From positions 1 to 37,451 of the forward strand of contig JAFPUM010000009.1 of NCBI GenBank assembly GCA_017395425.1: a stretch of DNA of 37,451 nucleotides, written 5' to 3'. Below are positions 7,458 to 15,066 of the stretch, piece after piece; position 1 is the stretch's first letter, and each line of letters begins with the position of its first letter. The notes under the pieces were generated by a model. It was not told the origin of the DNA and made no database searches. It worked only from the letters and a program-made list of their open reading frames with translations. Position numbers and translations under genes: made by a program. Source of the DNA: Clostridia bacterium. Lineage in GTDB: Bacteria > Bacillota > Clostridia > Oscillospirales > Acutalibacteraceae.

Positions 7458-8861
7458 ATGGCAAATAGGGGGCTTTTGCAGAAAAATCAAATGCTCACGG
7501 TACGCATCGAGGGAATGACGGCGGAGGGCAGCGGTGTGGCGCGGCATGAAGGCATGGCGGTATTTGTCCCCCACGCGGCGCCGGGCGATACGCTGCATGT
7601 GAAGATCATCAAAGTGTCCAAAACCTACGCGGTGGGAAGAATCGAGGGAATTCCGGAAGAAGGTTCCGGACGCATCGTGCCGGACTGTCCGGCTTTTCCG
7701 CGCTGCGGCGGCTGCACGTTCCGGCATCTGGACTATGCCGAGGAATGCGCCGTCAAGCGGCAGCGGGTCAACGACGCGATCAAGCGCATCGGGGGTGTGG
7801 AACTCGAAGCCGAGGCTTTTCTGGCGGCGGAGCAGCCCGACCGTTACCGCAACAAAGCCCAGATCCCCTTCGGCGACGGCAAGGGGCAGACGGTCTACGG
7901 CTTTTACGCCGAACGCAGCCATTGCATTGTCCCCTTTACCGACTGCCGGCTTCAGCCGGAGATTTTCAACGCGATTGCGCAGGTGACGGCGAATTTTCTC
8001 CGTGAGACGCCCAACGATCTTTATGACGAAACCACCGGCAAGGGACGCTTCCGGCATCTTTACCTGCGGCGGGGTTTCGCGACGGGAGAGATCATGGTCT
8101 GCGCGGTGGTCAATGCCAACGGCTTGGCGCGGGAGGATGAATTTGTGCGCCGCATTCGGGCGGTTTCGCCTGAGATCAAAAGCATTGTGATCAACAGCAA
8201 CCGCGAAAAGACCAATGTCATTCTGGGCCAGAAATGCCGGACGGCTTGGGGCAGCGATACCGTCCGGGATGTTCTGTGCGGGCTGACGTTTGAGATTTCG
8301 CCGCTGTCGTTTTATCAGGTCAACCGGGTGCAGGCGGAGCGTTTATATACACAAGCCGCCGCATATGCCGGTCTGGACGGCAGTCAGACGGTGTTCGACC
8401 TTTACTGCGGCACGGGTACCGTGGGACTGACGATGGCACACAAGGCGAGGGCGCTTTACGGCATCGAGATCGTGCCGGACGCGGTGGAGAATGCCCGGCG
8501 GAACGCGGAATTGAACGGCATTGCCAACGCGGAATTTCTCTGCGCCGATGCTGCCGAAGGTACGAAGCAATTGCGGGAGCGCGGGATTGTGCCGGACGTG
8601 GTGTTGATCGACCCGCCGCGCAAGGGCTGTTCGGCGGAGGTGATCGCACTGCTGGACGAGCTTGCCCCGCAGCGGTTGGTCTATATCTCCTGCGACCCGG
8701 CAACGCTGGCGCGTGATGTGGCACGGCTTGCCGGACGCGGCTGGACACTTGAAGCATTCACGGCGGTGGATATGTTCCCCCGCACCGCCAACGTCGAGAC
8801 GGTGGCGAAATTCACCCAAGCCGATTCTGAGACTATGTATTGTATAAAAGGAAATGAATAA
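7458..8861 (+). CDS. rlmD: 23S rRNA (uracil-C5)-methyltransferase, TrmA/RlmD/RlmCD family, altered C terminus
   Basis: A SAM-dependent methyltransferase for C5 of 23S rRNA uridines (one Gram-positive enzyme, RlmCD, does both U747 and U1939). In order: a TRAM domain (MLTVRIEGMTAEGSGVAR), the Fe-S cysteines CPAFPRCGGC plus a later Cys in ERSHCIVPFTDC, the SAM motif FDLYCGTGTVGL, LIDPPRKGC and the catalytic YISCDPATLARD. The start is uncertain between 7449 and 7458, since GGGAGG lies 3 or 12 nt away. The last ~17 residues after VETVA (KFTQADSETMYCIKGNE) are unlike the family, where VETV is followed by a short hydrophobic end. A plausible original end, VETVALLFSSSF, is encoded 1966 bp downstream at 10758-10794, beyond the R-M cassette. 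Confidence 0.93.
   Translation: MANRGLLQKNQMLTVRIEGMTAEGSGVARHEGMAVFVPHAAPGDTLHVKIIKVSKTYAVGRIEGIPEEGSGRIVPDCPAFPRCGGCTFRHLDYAEECAVKRQRVNDAIKRIGGVELEAEAFLAAEQPDRYRNKAQIPFGDGKGQTVYGFYAERSHCIVPFTDCRLQPEIFNAIAQVTANFLRETPNDLYDETTGKGRFRHLYLRRGFATGEIMVCAVVNANGLAREDEFVRRIRAVSPEIKSIVINSNREKTNVILGQKCRTAWGSDTVRDVLCGLTFEISPLSFYQVNRVQAERLYTQAAAYAGLDGSQTVFDLYCGTGTVGLTMAHKARALYGIEIVPDAVENARRNAELNGIANAEFLCADAAEGTKQLRERGIVPDVVLIDPPRKGCSAEVIALLDELAPQRLVYISCDPATLARDVARLAGRGWTLEAFTAVDMFPRTANVETVAKFTQADSETMYCIKGNE
8792..8807 (+). repeat. Left 16-bp direct repeat of the R-M cassette (att-like)
   Basis: CGTCGAGACGGTGGCG encodes the VETVA codons of rlmD and is repeated exactly at 10758-10773. Sequence to its right falls in GC content and switches to the R-M genes. 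Confidence 0.8.
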
Positions 8862-8862
8862 T

Positions 8863-9792
8863 ATGCTGACAAGTATAGAAATATGTGCAGGAGCAGGCGG
8901 ACAAGCTCTTGGACTTGCTATGGCTGGATTTGTTCATGTCGCTTTGGTGGAGTATGAAAAAGAGTACTGTGACACTTTGAAATTTAATCGTCCAGAATGG
9001 TCTGTTATTCATAAGAATGTAAAGGATTTTTCGGGATTGCCTTATAGAGGGACGATTGACCTATTAGCAGGTGGTGTTCCGTGCCCGCCTTTTTCTGTTG
9101 CTGGAAAGCAGTTGGGCAGCAGTGATGAAAGAGACCTTTTTCCGGAAGCCATTCGCCTTGTTCAAGAGGTCAATCCGCGTGCGGTTATGCTCGAAAATGT
9201 GAGGGGATTTCTCGACCCGATTTTCAGCGAATACAGAGAAAGCATTCTTAGTCAAATTGCAGCTCTTGGCTATAAGGTGCAAATTAAACTCTTAAATGCC
9301 AATGATTACGGTGTTCCGCAGTTGCGTCCACGAATTGTGATTGTCGGGATCAGAAACGATATTTCAAAGGAGTTCCATTTCCCTGATGAACATCCTGAAA
9401 ATGTCCCAACGGTCGGAGAAACACTTTTTGATTTAATGAAAGCGAATGGCTGGAAAGGTGCAAAAGCATGGGCTGACGATGCCAATAAGATAGCACCTAC
9501 AATCGTTGGCGGTTCGAAGAAACACGGAGGTCCGGATCTGGGTCCGGTTCGAGCCAGAAAAGCGTGGGCGGAGTTGGGCGTTGATGGTCTTGGCGTCGCA
9601 AACGAAGCACCTGCCCCTGATTTTGAAGGAATGCCAAAACTGACACCTCGTATGATTGCCCGAATACAGGGGTTCCCTGACTCATGGTCATTTGGTTCAA
9701 AGAAAACTGCTGCGTGCCGTATGATTGGTAACGCATTTCCACCGCCTGTAGCGTGTGCTGTAGGAAAAGAGATAAGGAAGGTACTTGAATAA
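8863..9792 (+). CDS. DNA cytosine-5 methyltransferase (type II modification enzyme)
   Basis: It methylates C5 of cytosine in the recognition site of the partner endonuclease. All main motifs are present in order: I (EICAGAGGQALGLAMAGF), IV with the catalytic PCPPFS, VI (MLENVRGF), VIII (QLRPRIVIVG), a short target-recognition region, IX (RIQGFPDSW) and X (GNAFPPPVACAV). The 309-residue length is typical of a compact Dcm-type enzyme. ATG 8863 is chosen because AAAGG lies 11 nt upstream; ATG 8854 would be too close. The gene overlaps the end of the altered rlmD frame's region, and its TAA shares a base with the endonuclease ATG. GC content is clearly below that of rlmD, a sign of transfer. Confidence 0.93.
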   Translation: MLTSIEICAGAGGQALGLAMAGFVHVALVEYEKEYCDTLKFNRPEWSVIHKNVKDFSGLPYRGTIDLLAGGVPCPPFSVAGKQLGSSDERDLFPEAIRLVQEVNPRAVMLENVRGFLDPIFSEYRESILSQIAALGYKVQIKLLNANDYGVPQLRPRIVIVGIRNDISKEFHFPDEHPENVPTVGETLFDLMKANGWKGAKAWADDANKIAPTIVGGSKKHGGPDLGPVRARKAWAELGVDGLGVANEAPAPDFEGMPKLTPRMIARIQGFPDSWSFGSKKTAACRMIGNAFPPPVACAVGKEIRKVLE

Positions 9793-10649
9793 TGGATGCT
9801 CTTATTGCAAAAGCAAGGAAAAAATACCATAAGGCATTATTGGAAAATGGAGTACTGACGGTGGATAAGAAAGGAATATCCAGCAATGCAGACTCTTCTT
9901 CAAAACTGTCTATTGCGATAGCGAAGGGTATTGCTGACCGCTTGATGGCGGAAACACGTGATAAAGCAGTTGGGCAGACATCCGGAGCAAAGTTTGAACA
10001 GATTAACATGGAATTTTTGGCTGAAACATTTCCCAAAATGCAGAATTTACGCCCTGGCGAATGGCAGATTATCAAACTTGGAAATAGAAATTCCATAAAG
10101 ACTGCCAGTTTTGCGCAATATGAGCATTTGGAGTATCTGATGCGGCTGGTTGCCGATGATAAAGCTCTTGCAACCAGCATGGGTAATGATTATATGGTTG
10201 CCCCTGATGTGGTTGTATATCGTGAATTGGTAACGGATGAAGAGATAAATGCCACACAGATCATGGTTGATGACTCTGTTAGTACGATGGCGGATTTAAG
10301 AAAAGTAAACGGTGGGAAGCCCATCCTGCATGCCTCAATTTCTGCTAAATGGACAATGAGAAGTGATAGGGCTCAGAACAGTCGGACTGAAGCCCTTGGA
10401 CTTATCCGTAATAGGAAAGGGCATCTTCCTCATATTATGGTCGTAACTGGCGAACCCTTGCCTTCAAGGATATCTTCATTAGCTCTTGGCACTGGTGATA
10501 TTGATTGCATGTATCACTTCGCTTTGTATGAACTGGTTGAAGCTGTGAAAGAAACAGGAGCCGAGGACTCTATTGAAATGATTGATTCTTTAATATCGGG
10601 TAAGAGGCTAAAAGATATTAGTGACCTTCCGCTTGATTTGTGTGTTTAA
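9792..10649 (+). CDS. Type II restriction endonuclease, NgoBV/NlaIV-like
   Basis: The 285-residue protein resembles the NgoBV/NlaIV endonuclease family (PF09564), whose known members cut GGNNCC. I rely on remembered family features: the N-terminal GISSNADSSSKLS and KGIADRL stretch, GAKFEQINMEFL, the block LRPGEWQIIKLGN ending in FAQYEHLEYL, DYMVAPDVVVYR, and ILHASISAKWTMRSDRAQNSRTEALGLIRNRKGH. The last holds the acidic and Lys residues expected of a PD-(D/E)xK core (D in APDVVV; SAK). It starts within the methyltransferase stop (TAATG), so the two are translationally coupled. The pairing with a cytosine methyltransferase supports restriction function; the exact site is inference. Confidence 0.75.
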   Translation: MDALIAKARKKYHKALLENGVLTVDKKGISSNADSSSKLSIAIAKGIADRLMAETRDKAVGQTSGAKFEQINMEFLAETFPKMQNLRPGEWQIIKLGNRNSIKTASFAQYEHLEYLMRLVADDKALATSMGNDYMVAPDVVVYRELVTDEEINATQIMVDDSVSTMADLRKVNGGKPILHASISAKWTMRSDRAQNSRTEALGLIRNRKGHLPHIMVVTGEPLPSRISSLALGTGDIDCMYHFALYELVEAVKETGAEDSIEMIDSLISGKRLKDISDLPLDLCV

Positions 10650-10757
10650 TCTGATTAATCTCAGTATGATGAATCAACTTGTCAGATACTTATTCCTTTC
10701 TTTGTAATCTGGAAAGAAAAAACGGAAAAGGCGTCTGTTGTGGGAATGCGGCGATAC

Positions 10758-10773
10758 CGTCGAGACGGTGGCG
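10758..10773 (+). repeat. Right 16-bp direct repeat of the R-M cassette (att-like)
   Basis: An exact copy of CGTCGAGACGGTGGCG from 8792-8807, with the two starts 1966 bp apart. The bases upstream do not match rlmD, while the bases downstream continue as a plausible rlmD ending. Confidence 0.8.
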
Positions 10774-10794
10774 CTGCTTTTCAGTTCATCGTTT
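10758..10794 (+). pseudogene. Displaced 3' end of rlmD
   Basis: Read in the rlmD frame this gives VETVALLFSSSF then TAA. TrmA/RlmD-family proteins commonly end in VETV plus a few hydrophobic residues. The intact gene's frame at the matching point instead continues into 17 atypical residues. This suggests that the R-M cassette entered at the 16-bp site and cut off the original final codons. Confidence 0.65.
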
Positions 10795-10817
10795 TAACTG
10801 CTTTTTTTGACGCGATT

Positions 10818-10851
10818 GTCACGGCGTTCATACTGCCAGTGACCTTTTTCT
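10818..10851 (+). terminator. Rho-independent terminator, probably the original rlmD terminator
   Basis: GTCACGGC pairs with GCC(A)GTGAC around a short loop, with one bulged A, and is followed by CTTTTTC. It lies just after the displaced rlmD end. Confidence 0.55.
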
Positions 10852-10871
10852 CTTACTTTTTCGCTTAAATC

Positions 10872-10900
10872 TTGACTTTTCTCTTAAAAATTGATAAAAT
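10872..10900 (+). promoter_or_regulatory. Sigma-A promoter of the fic gene with repeated AAATCAAGAG boxes
   Basis: TTGACT (10872-10877), a 17-bp spacer and TAAAAT (10895-10900). AAATCAAGAG occurs at the -10 box (10897-10906) and again 30 bp downstream (10927-10936), about three helical turns apart. CTCTTA-type sequences lie upstream. These are candidate operators. Confidence 0.6.
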
Positions 10901-10950
10901 CAAGAGCAAATCATAAAAGTAAGCGTAAATCAAGAGAACGGAGTGATTCT

Positions 10951-12048
10951 GTGAAAGCATTTGATTATACCTTATTGGCAAAGCAGCGCTGGGATACAGA
11001 AGTAATGAATTACACAAATCTGATTCATGAATATAAAGGAAAACAGGATTTGTACTTGCGTCAAAAGCCGGTTGAATTGGAACGGTTGGTTGACATTGCC
11101 AAAATACAGAGTACCGAATCCTCCAACCGTATAGAGGGCATCGTGACAACCGCCAGCCGGATACAGGCGCTGGTGACAGAAAAAACAACCCCGCGGAACA
11201 GAGGGGAATCAGAAATCGCAGGATACAGAGACGTTCTCAATACCATTCATGAAAATTACGCATATATCCCGCTTCAAAGCAATTATATTCTTCAGCTCCA
11301 CCGTGACCTGATGCAATACACCGGCAATCCGGGCGGTGTGTATAAAAACGCCCAGAACTATTTGCAGGAAACCAAGCCGGACGGGACAACATTCATTCGT
11401 TTTACGCCGGTGCCTCCGTTTGAAACGGAGCCTTCCGTAATAGCGATCTGTGACAGCTACCGCAAAGTGACGGAGCAGCGCTTGGTGGACCCGCTGCTCG
11501 TGATTCCTGTGTTCATTGCGGATTTTTTGTGTATTCACCCCTTCTGTGACGGGAACGGGAGAATGAGTCGGCTGCTGACATTGCTGCTTCTGTATCAATC
11601 GGGGTATCAGGTGGGAAAATATATCAGTATGGAAAAGCATATTGAAAAAACCAAAGACGCCTATTACGACGCATTGGAACGTGCCTCCTACGGCTGGCAT
11701 GAAGGACAGGAAGATTCGGAGCCTTTCATCAAATATATGCTTGGCGTTATCCTTGCCTGCTGCCGCGAATTTGAGGAAAGGGTCGATGTGCTGCACCAGC
11801 CGGGCAGGAACGGAAAAGTGCCGGTAAAATCCAGTGCCATTGATATTGTGCGGGCGGCGGTGAAAAGCAGGGTCGGCGGTTTTACCAAAACGGAAATTCT
11901 CAATATCTGTCCCACAATCAGCCGCTCTTCTGTGGAATCCGGATTGCGGGAACTGATCGCAACCGGAGAAATACAAAAATTCGGGAACGGAAAATCCACT
12001 TATTATCTGCGGAGTGATGCCGCTGTTTTTCCGTCACAGGATGTGTAA
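10951..12048 (+). CDS. Fic-domain protein with N-terminal inhibitory helix and C-terminal HTH
   Basis: Fic enzymes usually AMPylate target proteins on hydroxyl side chains. The 365-residue protein has the Fic_N region with SSNRIEG, matching the inhibitory [S/T]xxxE[G/N] motif that blocks ATP binding, then the catalytic HPFCDGNGRMSR (motif HPFx[D/E]GNGR) near residue 195, and a C-terminal winged-helix-like part (GGFTKTEILNICPTISRSSVESGLRELIATGEIQKFG). GTG 10951 is chosen because GGAGTGA precedes it; the longer frame from 10891 would start inside the promoter. The intramolecular inhibitory helix means no separate antitoxin is needed. It stands alone, with a MITE copy beginning at its stop codon. 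The target is unknown. Confidence 0.9.
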   Translation: MKAFDYTLLAKQRWDTEVMNYTNLIHEYKGKQDLYLRQKPVELERLVDIAKIQSTESSNRIEGIVTTASRIQALVTEKTTPRNRGESEIAGYRDVLNTIHENYAYIPLQSNYILQLHRDLMQYTGNPGGVYKNAQNYLQETKPDGTTFIRFTPVPPFETEPSVIAICDSYRKVTEQRLVDPLLVIPVFIADFLCIHPFCDGNGRMSRLLTLLLLYQSGYQVGKYISMEKHIEKTKDAYYDALERASYGWHEGQEDSEPFIKYMLGVILACCREFEERVDVLHQPGRNGKVPVKSSAIDIVRAAVKSRVGGFTKTEILNICPTISRSSVESGLRELIATGEIQKFGNGKSTYYLRSDAAVFPSQDV

Positions 12049-12147
12049 GGAACTATGCAGAATTTAATCAGTCATTTTCTGCCTGAAATTACAATATGCT
12101 TGCGTGTTTCGGCAAGTGAAATGTATCAATTATTTCTGCATAGTTCC
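12049..12147. mobile_element. MITE-like palindromic element, copy 2
   Basis: A perfect 14-bp terminal inverted repeat, GGAACTATGCAGAA ... TTCTGCATAGTTCC, around the same interior as copy 1 at 4261-4360. It begins directly after the TAA of fic. It has no coding capacity. A TA target duplication is possible but the flanks are not clear enough to state it. Confidence 0.8.
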
Positions 12148-12266
12148 TAACCCGGACGGTATCCATTGCCATTCCACCCAAAAAGCCTGTGTGCTTTGTA
12201 TGAATTTTATAAAGAAATTGCTGTGTTTTCCTCAATTGTGAGCTTTTCTTGAACTTTTGAGGGGGG

Positions 12267-12296
12267 TAGTCAAAACCCACCAAAATATGGTATAAT
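12267..12296 (+). promoter_or_regulatory. Probable promoter of the solute-binding/EAL-stub gene
   Basis: A perfect TATAAT at 12291-12296, with a preceding TG at 12289-12290 (ATGG), and only a weak -35 (TAGTCA, 12267-12272, 18-bp spacer). It lies 65 bp before the chosen start codon. Confidence 0.5.
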
Positions 12297-12360
12297 GTGC
12301 AGACAATATACAGTTATGCAAAATAATGTATATAAATTCAAGGGAAGCGAGAGAAACCAA

Positions 12361-13254
12361 ATGAGAAAATGGAGACTGTCACTCTTTGGGGCAAAACGGC
12401 TGACCGCCTTCATGCTGAGCTTTGCTATGCTGGCATTGCTCACGCTGCCGTTGACGGCTCACGCGGCAAAAGGCGAGGGCAAGGTCGTGCGTGTCGGCTG
12501 GTACGAATCGCCGTTCAACACGACGGACGCCAAAGGGCAGCGAGACGGATATGCGTATGTATATCAGCAGAAAATCGCCGCCTATACCGGCTGGACATAC
12601 GAATATGTCGAAGGAAGCTGGCCGGATCTGTTGCAGATGCTCATCGATGGGAAGATTGACCTGATGAGCGACGTTTCTTATACGGAGGAACGTGCGGAGC
12701 TGATGCAGTTCAGTTCGCTGCCGATGGGCGCGGAGGAATATTATCTGTATATTGCCCCCGGAAACAATGACATCACGCTGAACGATTACAGTTCCTTCAA
12801 CGGCAAAAAGGTCGGCGTCAATGCTAATTCGTATCAGAAAATGCTGTTTGAGGAATGGGTGGAGACGCGCGGACTGGAGACAGAAATCGTTGCGTGGAAT
12901 GACAGTGAAAATGACCTTCTCGAAAGCCTTTCCAGCGGCGAGATCGACGCGATAGTGTCGATGGACGTATACGGCGACCCGCATCGCGCTATACCGCTGT
13001 TCAAGGTCGGTGCATCGGATTTTTATTTCGCGGTGAGAAATGACCGCGGCGATCTCCTGAGCGAACTGGATTCCGCGATGAATCTCGCGGTCATTGCGGA
13101 AGGCGTGGAGAATCATGTGGAATTGCAGCTGCTCCAGAAGATGGGCTGTGACATCGTGCAGGGATACTACTTCTCCAAGCCGCTTCCGGCTGCGGAATTT
13201 GAAAGACTTCTGAAAACCGAACTGGAAAAGCGTTTTAATAACGCGACACTGTAA
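12361..13254 (+). CDS. Solute-binding domain fused to the C-terminal stub of an EAL domain (internally deleted)
   Basis: Residues 1-36 form a signal peptide or anchor (RLTAFMLSFAMLALLTLPLTAHA). Residues ~40-240 are a periplasmic-binding-protein type 3 domain (VVRVGWYESPFN, GYAYVYQQKIAAYTGW, DLLQMLIDGKIDLMSDVSYTEER, FNGKKVGVNANSYQKMLFEEW). From residue ~242 the sequence becomes LAVIAEGVENHVELQLLQKM and then GCDIVQGYYFSKPLP, which is the last part of an EAL phosphodiesterase domain. Proteins with a solute-binding sensor, TM helix, GGDEF and EAL are common in Clostridia; here the TM, the GGDEF and most of the EAL (including the EAL motif) are missing, in frame. The product should be secreted or anchored without cyclic-di-GMP activity. 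ATG 12361 follows GGGAAG. It has its own promoter and terminator. Confidence 0.85.
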   Translation: MRKWRLSLFGAKRLTAFMLSFAMLALLTLPLTAHAAKGEGKVVRVGWYESPFNTTDAKGQRDGYAYVYQQKIAAYTGWTYEYVEGSWPDLLQMLIDGKIDLMSDVSYTEERAELMQFSSLPMGAEEYYLYIAPGNNDITLNDYSSFNGKKVGVNANSYQKMLFEEWVETRGLETEIVAWNDSENDLLESLSSGEIDAIVSMDVYGDPHRAIPLFKVGASDFYFAVRNDRGDLLSELDSAMNLAVIAEGVENHVELQLLQKMGCDIVQGYYFSKPLPAAEFERLLKTELEKRFNNATL

Positions 13255-13293
13255 CGGTTTCCCATTGGATGAAAAGTAAACACGACAATTCAA

Positions 13294-13341
13294 AAAAGGG
13301 CATCGGGACGGTACTTCCGTATCGTTTCCGATGCCTTTTTG
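13294..13341 (+). terminator. Rho-independent terminator after the SBP/EAL-stub gene
   Basis: GGCATCGG (13299-13306) pairs with CCGATGCC (13328-13335), followed by TTTTT; A-rich bases in front extend the pairing. Confidence 0.8.
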
Positions 13342-13357
13342 CCTTCTTAAAAAACAA

Positions 13358-13385
13358 TTGCAAAAACCAAAAAAACTGCTATACT
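13358..13385 (+). promoter_or_regulatory. Sigma-A promoter
   Basis: TTGCAA (13358-13363), a 16-bp spacer and TATACT (13380-13385), about 35 bp before the start at 13422. Confidence 0.6.
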
Positions 13386-13421
13386 ATGCTTATAAGCCAT
13401 ATGAAAGCGAGGTTTTTAGCA

Positions 13422-14228
13422 ATGATTCTGGAAGTGAAACAAACCAAGACCGTGGGAACCAATGAATTTGACGTGATATGCGACGGCACGCTGACCTATC
13501 GCGGCAGTGCGTCATGGTTTCCGATGGGAGTGGACAAGACAAACAAGGTGTTTCTGTACGATTTAGAGGGCAATGTGGTGTTTGAGACCAAGTACAGTCT
13601 GATGGAGAATCTGGCGGAAGCGTTAAAACCCTTCAAGAAATACACCAAAAAGGGACAAAAACTGCCGCAGTATCAGATATTGGATACCACAGGAAATGAT
13701 GTGGCTTGCTTCTACGATATGAGACGACTGCTGATTGACTGTACCATAGGGATTTCCTATGGCAGCCGGTTGGTTTTGGGTTACACGAGAGAAATGGGAA
13801 TGCGGGACGTGGTGTCTCTCTATGAAAATGACGCGCAGATCGGTCTGATCACGCACTCCCGGACGGTGGTTGACAATCAGGATCAATATCTGGTACATAT
13901 CCTGCCGACGTGTAACGACCTCATGCCGGTGATCGCCATGTACACGATTTTTTATGATTTCTGCCGTTATAATCACAGCGGACAGTATTTCAAAGGCGTA
14001 TCGTATCATATGTCCTACACCTATGATATTCACCAGAAAAAATACAACAAGAATTTTATCCGCCGCAATTTCGGGGAAGAAGAGCATCAGCGGGTGGAGC
14101 AGTTTATCAAAGGAGACGGCAAGTATTCCAACCAGACGAAAATGTGGCTGCTGTTTTTCGGCATATGGCTGCTGGTTCTGGGGATATTCGTTTTGGCGTG
14201 GTTGCTGAATAGGTATCTCCCTCAGTAA
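13422..14228 (+). CDS. Unknown protein with C-terminal membrane anchor, possibly LURP-one/Tubby-like
   Basis: A 268-residue protein. The soluble N-terminal ~235 residues are rich in beta-strand-type segments (ILEVKQTKTVGTNEFDVICDG, VFLYDLEGNVVFETKYSL, YQILDTTGNDVACFYD). They loosely recall LURP-one/Tubby C-terminal-like scramblase folds, but this is a weak impression. The C terminus is one hydrophobic helix, WLLFFGIWLLVLGIFVLAWLL, with a short tail, so the bulk is probably cytoplasmic and tail-anchored. ATG 13422 follows GCGAGG at 9 nt; upstream in-frame codons back to 13269 run through the terminator and promoter and are rejected. It has its own promoter and a downstream terminator, and no obvious partner. 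Confidence 0.75.
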   Translation: MILEVKQTKTVGTNEFDVICDGTLTYRGSASWFPMGVDKTNKVFLYDLEGNVVFETKYSLMENLAEALKPFKKYTKKGQKLPQYQILDTTGNDVACFYDMRRLLIDCTIGISYGSRLVLGYTREMGMRDVVSLYENDAQIGLITHSRTVVDNQDQYLVHILPTCNDLMPVIAMYTIFYDFCRYNHSGQYFKGVSYHMSYTYDIHQKKYNKNFIRRNFGEEEHQRVEQFIKGDGKYSNQTKMWLLFFGIWLLVLGIFVLAWLLNRYLPQ

Positions 14229-14241
14229 GGAACAGATCACA

Positions 14242-14290
14242 AGCCGCCGCGCGGGGAGGTATGGACTTCCCCTGTGCGGCGGCTGTTTTG
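14242..14290 (+). terminator. GC-rich terminator hairpin
   Basis: AGCCGCCGC (14242-14250) pairs with GCGGCGGCT (14276-14284), with an inner GGGGA/TCCCC pairing, then GTTTTG. The T run is short. Confidence 0.6.
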
Positions 14291-14312
14291 CGGATAGATG
14301 ACGGAATGGGTT

Positions 14313-15038
14313 TTATTGGCAGTAAATCCGGATAGCAGCCGATACAAATTCGGCAGTCCCTTCTCCGGCGGCGGCATTGATGTTCCGGGTGAATTCCCCG
14401 CCGCAGCCGTACATTTCCCCTAACGAGGCAAGGATTTGGTCGGAGCAGGGATAGAAATGTTCCGTAATGAAATTTTGCAGCCGTCTGACCAATGCCTGAG
14501 CTTCTTCCGAACCGGGCTCCCGTGATTGTATCGCGCCGAATTCCACAAAGAGATTCATCATACGGCTGAAAATCTCCTGTTGTTCCTCCGGTGTCCGGTT
14601 CCGGTTCTTTTCGTCAAACGCCCTGTATTCGGGCGTTTGACCCCACGAAGCCTTCGCCTGTGCGGCGTATGCGTCGATTTTTTGTGTGTCAAAAGCGGTA
14701 AAGTCCATCGTTCTTTCTCCTGTCATAATGATTTCGCGGGCAAGGGCAATGAGGTTTTCCATATGCTCCTTTTTGAGCGTGAGAAGTGTAATCTGCTGTT
14801 CCAGTGCTTTGAGTTTATCGAAGTCCGGATTGCGCATGATTTCCCGGATTTCTTTCAGCGGGAATTCCAGTTCGCGGAACAGCAAAATCTGTTGCAGCTT
14901 TTCGATGTCGGTATCGTCATACAGACGGTAGCCTGACGCGGTGTGTGCGGACGGTGTCAGAAGTCCGATTTTGTCATAGTATTGCAGCGTGCGTATACTC
15001 ACGCCAGCCAACCGGCTTACTTCATGGATTGTTCTCAT
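14313..15038 (-). CDS. MerR-family regulator with TipAS-like domain
   Basis: A 241-residue transcription activator of the TipA/Mta type. The MerR HTH is clear (MRTIHEVSRLAGVSIRTLQYYDKIGLLTPS, ASGYRLYDDTDIEKLQQILLFRELEFPLKEI), followed by the dimerisation coiled coil. The C-terminal half has the TipAS antibiotic-recognition pattern (WGQTPEYRAFDEKNRNRTPEEQQEIF, MNLFVEFGAI, LVRRLQNFITEHFYPCSDQILASLGEMY). TipAS domains bind thiopeptide-type antibiotics in some members (family knowledge). The start at 15038 follows AAGGGAGG; the longer frame to 15068 is rejected. Its promoter has a 19-bp spacer, the usual MerR-controlled layout, so autoregulation is likely. No efflux pump lies beside it. Confidence 0.92.
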   Translation of the reverse strand: MRTIHEVSRLAGVSIRTLQYYDKIGLLTPSAHTASGYRLYDDTDIEKLQQILLFRELEFPLKEIREIMRNPDFDKLKALEQQITLLTLKKEHMENLIALAREIIMTGERTMDFTAFDTQKIDAYAAQAKASWGQTPEYRAFDEKNRNRTPEEQQEIFSRMMNLFVEFGAIQSREPGSEEAQALVRRLQNFITEHFYPCSDQILASLGEMYGCGGEFTRNINAAAGEGTAEFVSAAIRIYCQ

Positions 15039-15066
15039 TCGGAATGCCTCCCTTCCGTGTGAGATC

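Noticed and set aside
10891-10950. Extended N terminus of Fic
   Set aside because: The longer frame starts inside the -10 region of the promoter; the GTG at 10951 has a proper ribosome binding site.
12295-12360. Extended N terminus of the solute-binding/EAL-stub protein
   Set aside because: Its ATG overlaps the TATAAT box; ATG 12361 gives a clean signal peptide.
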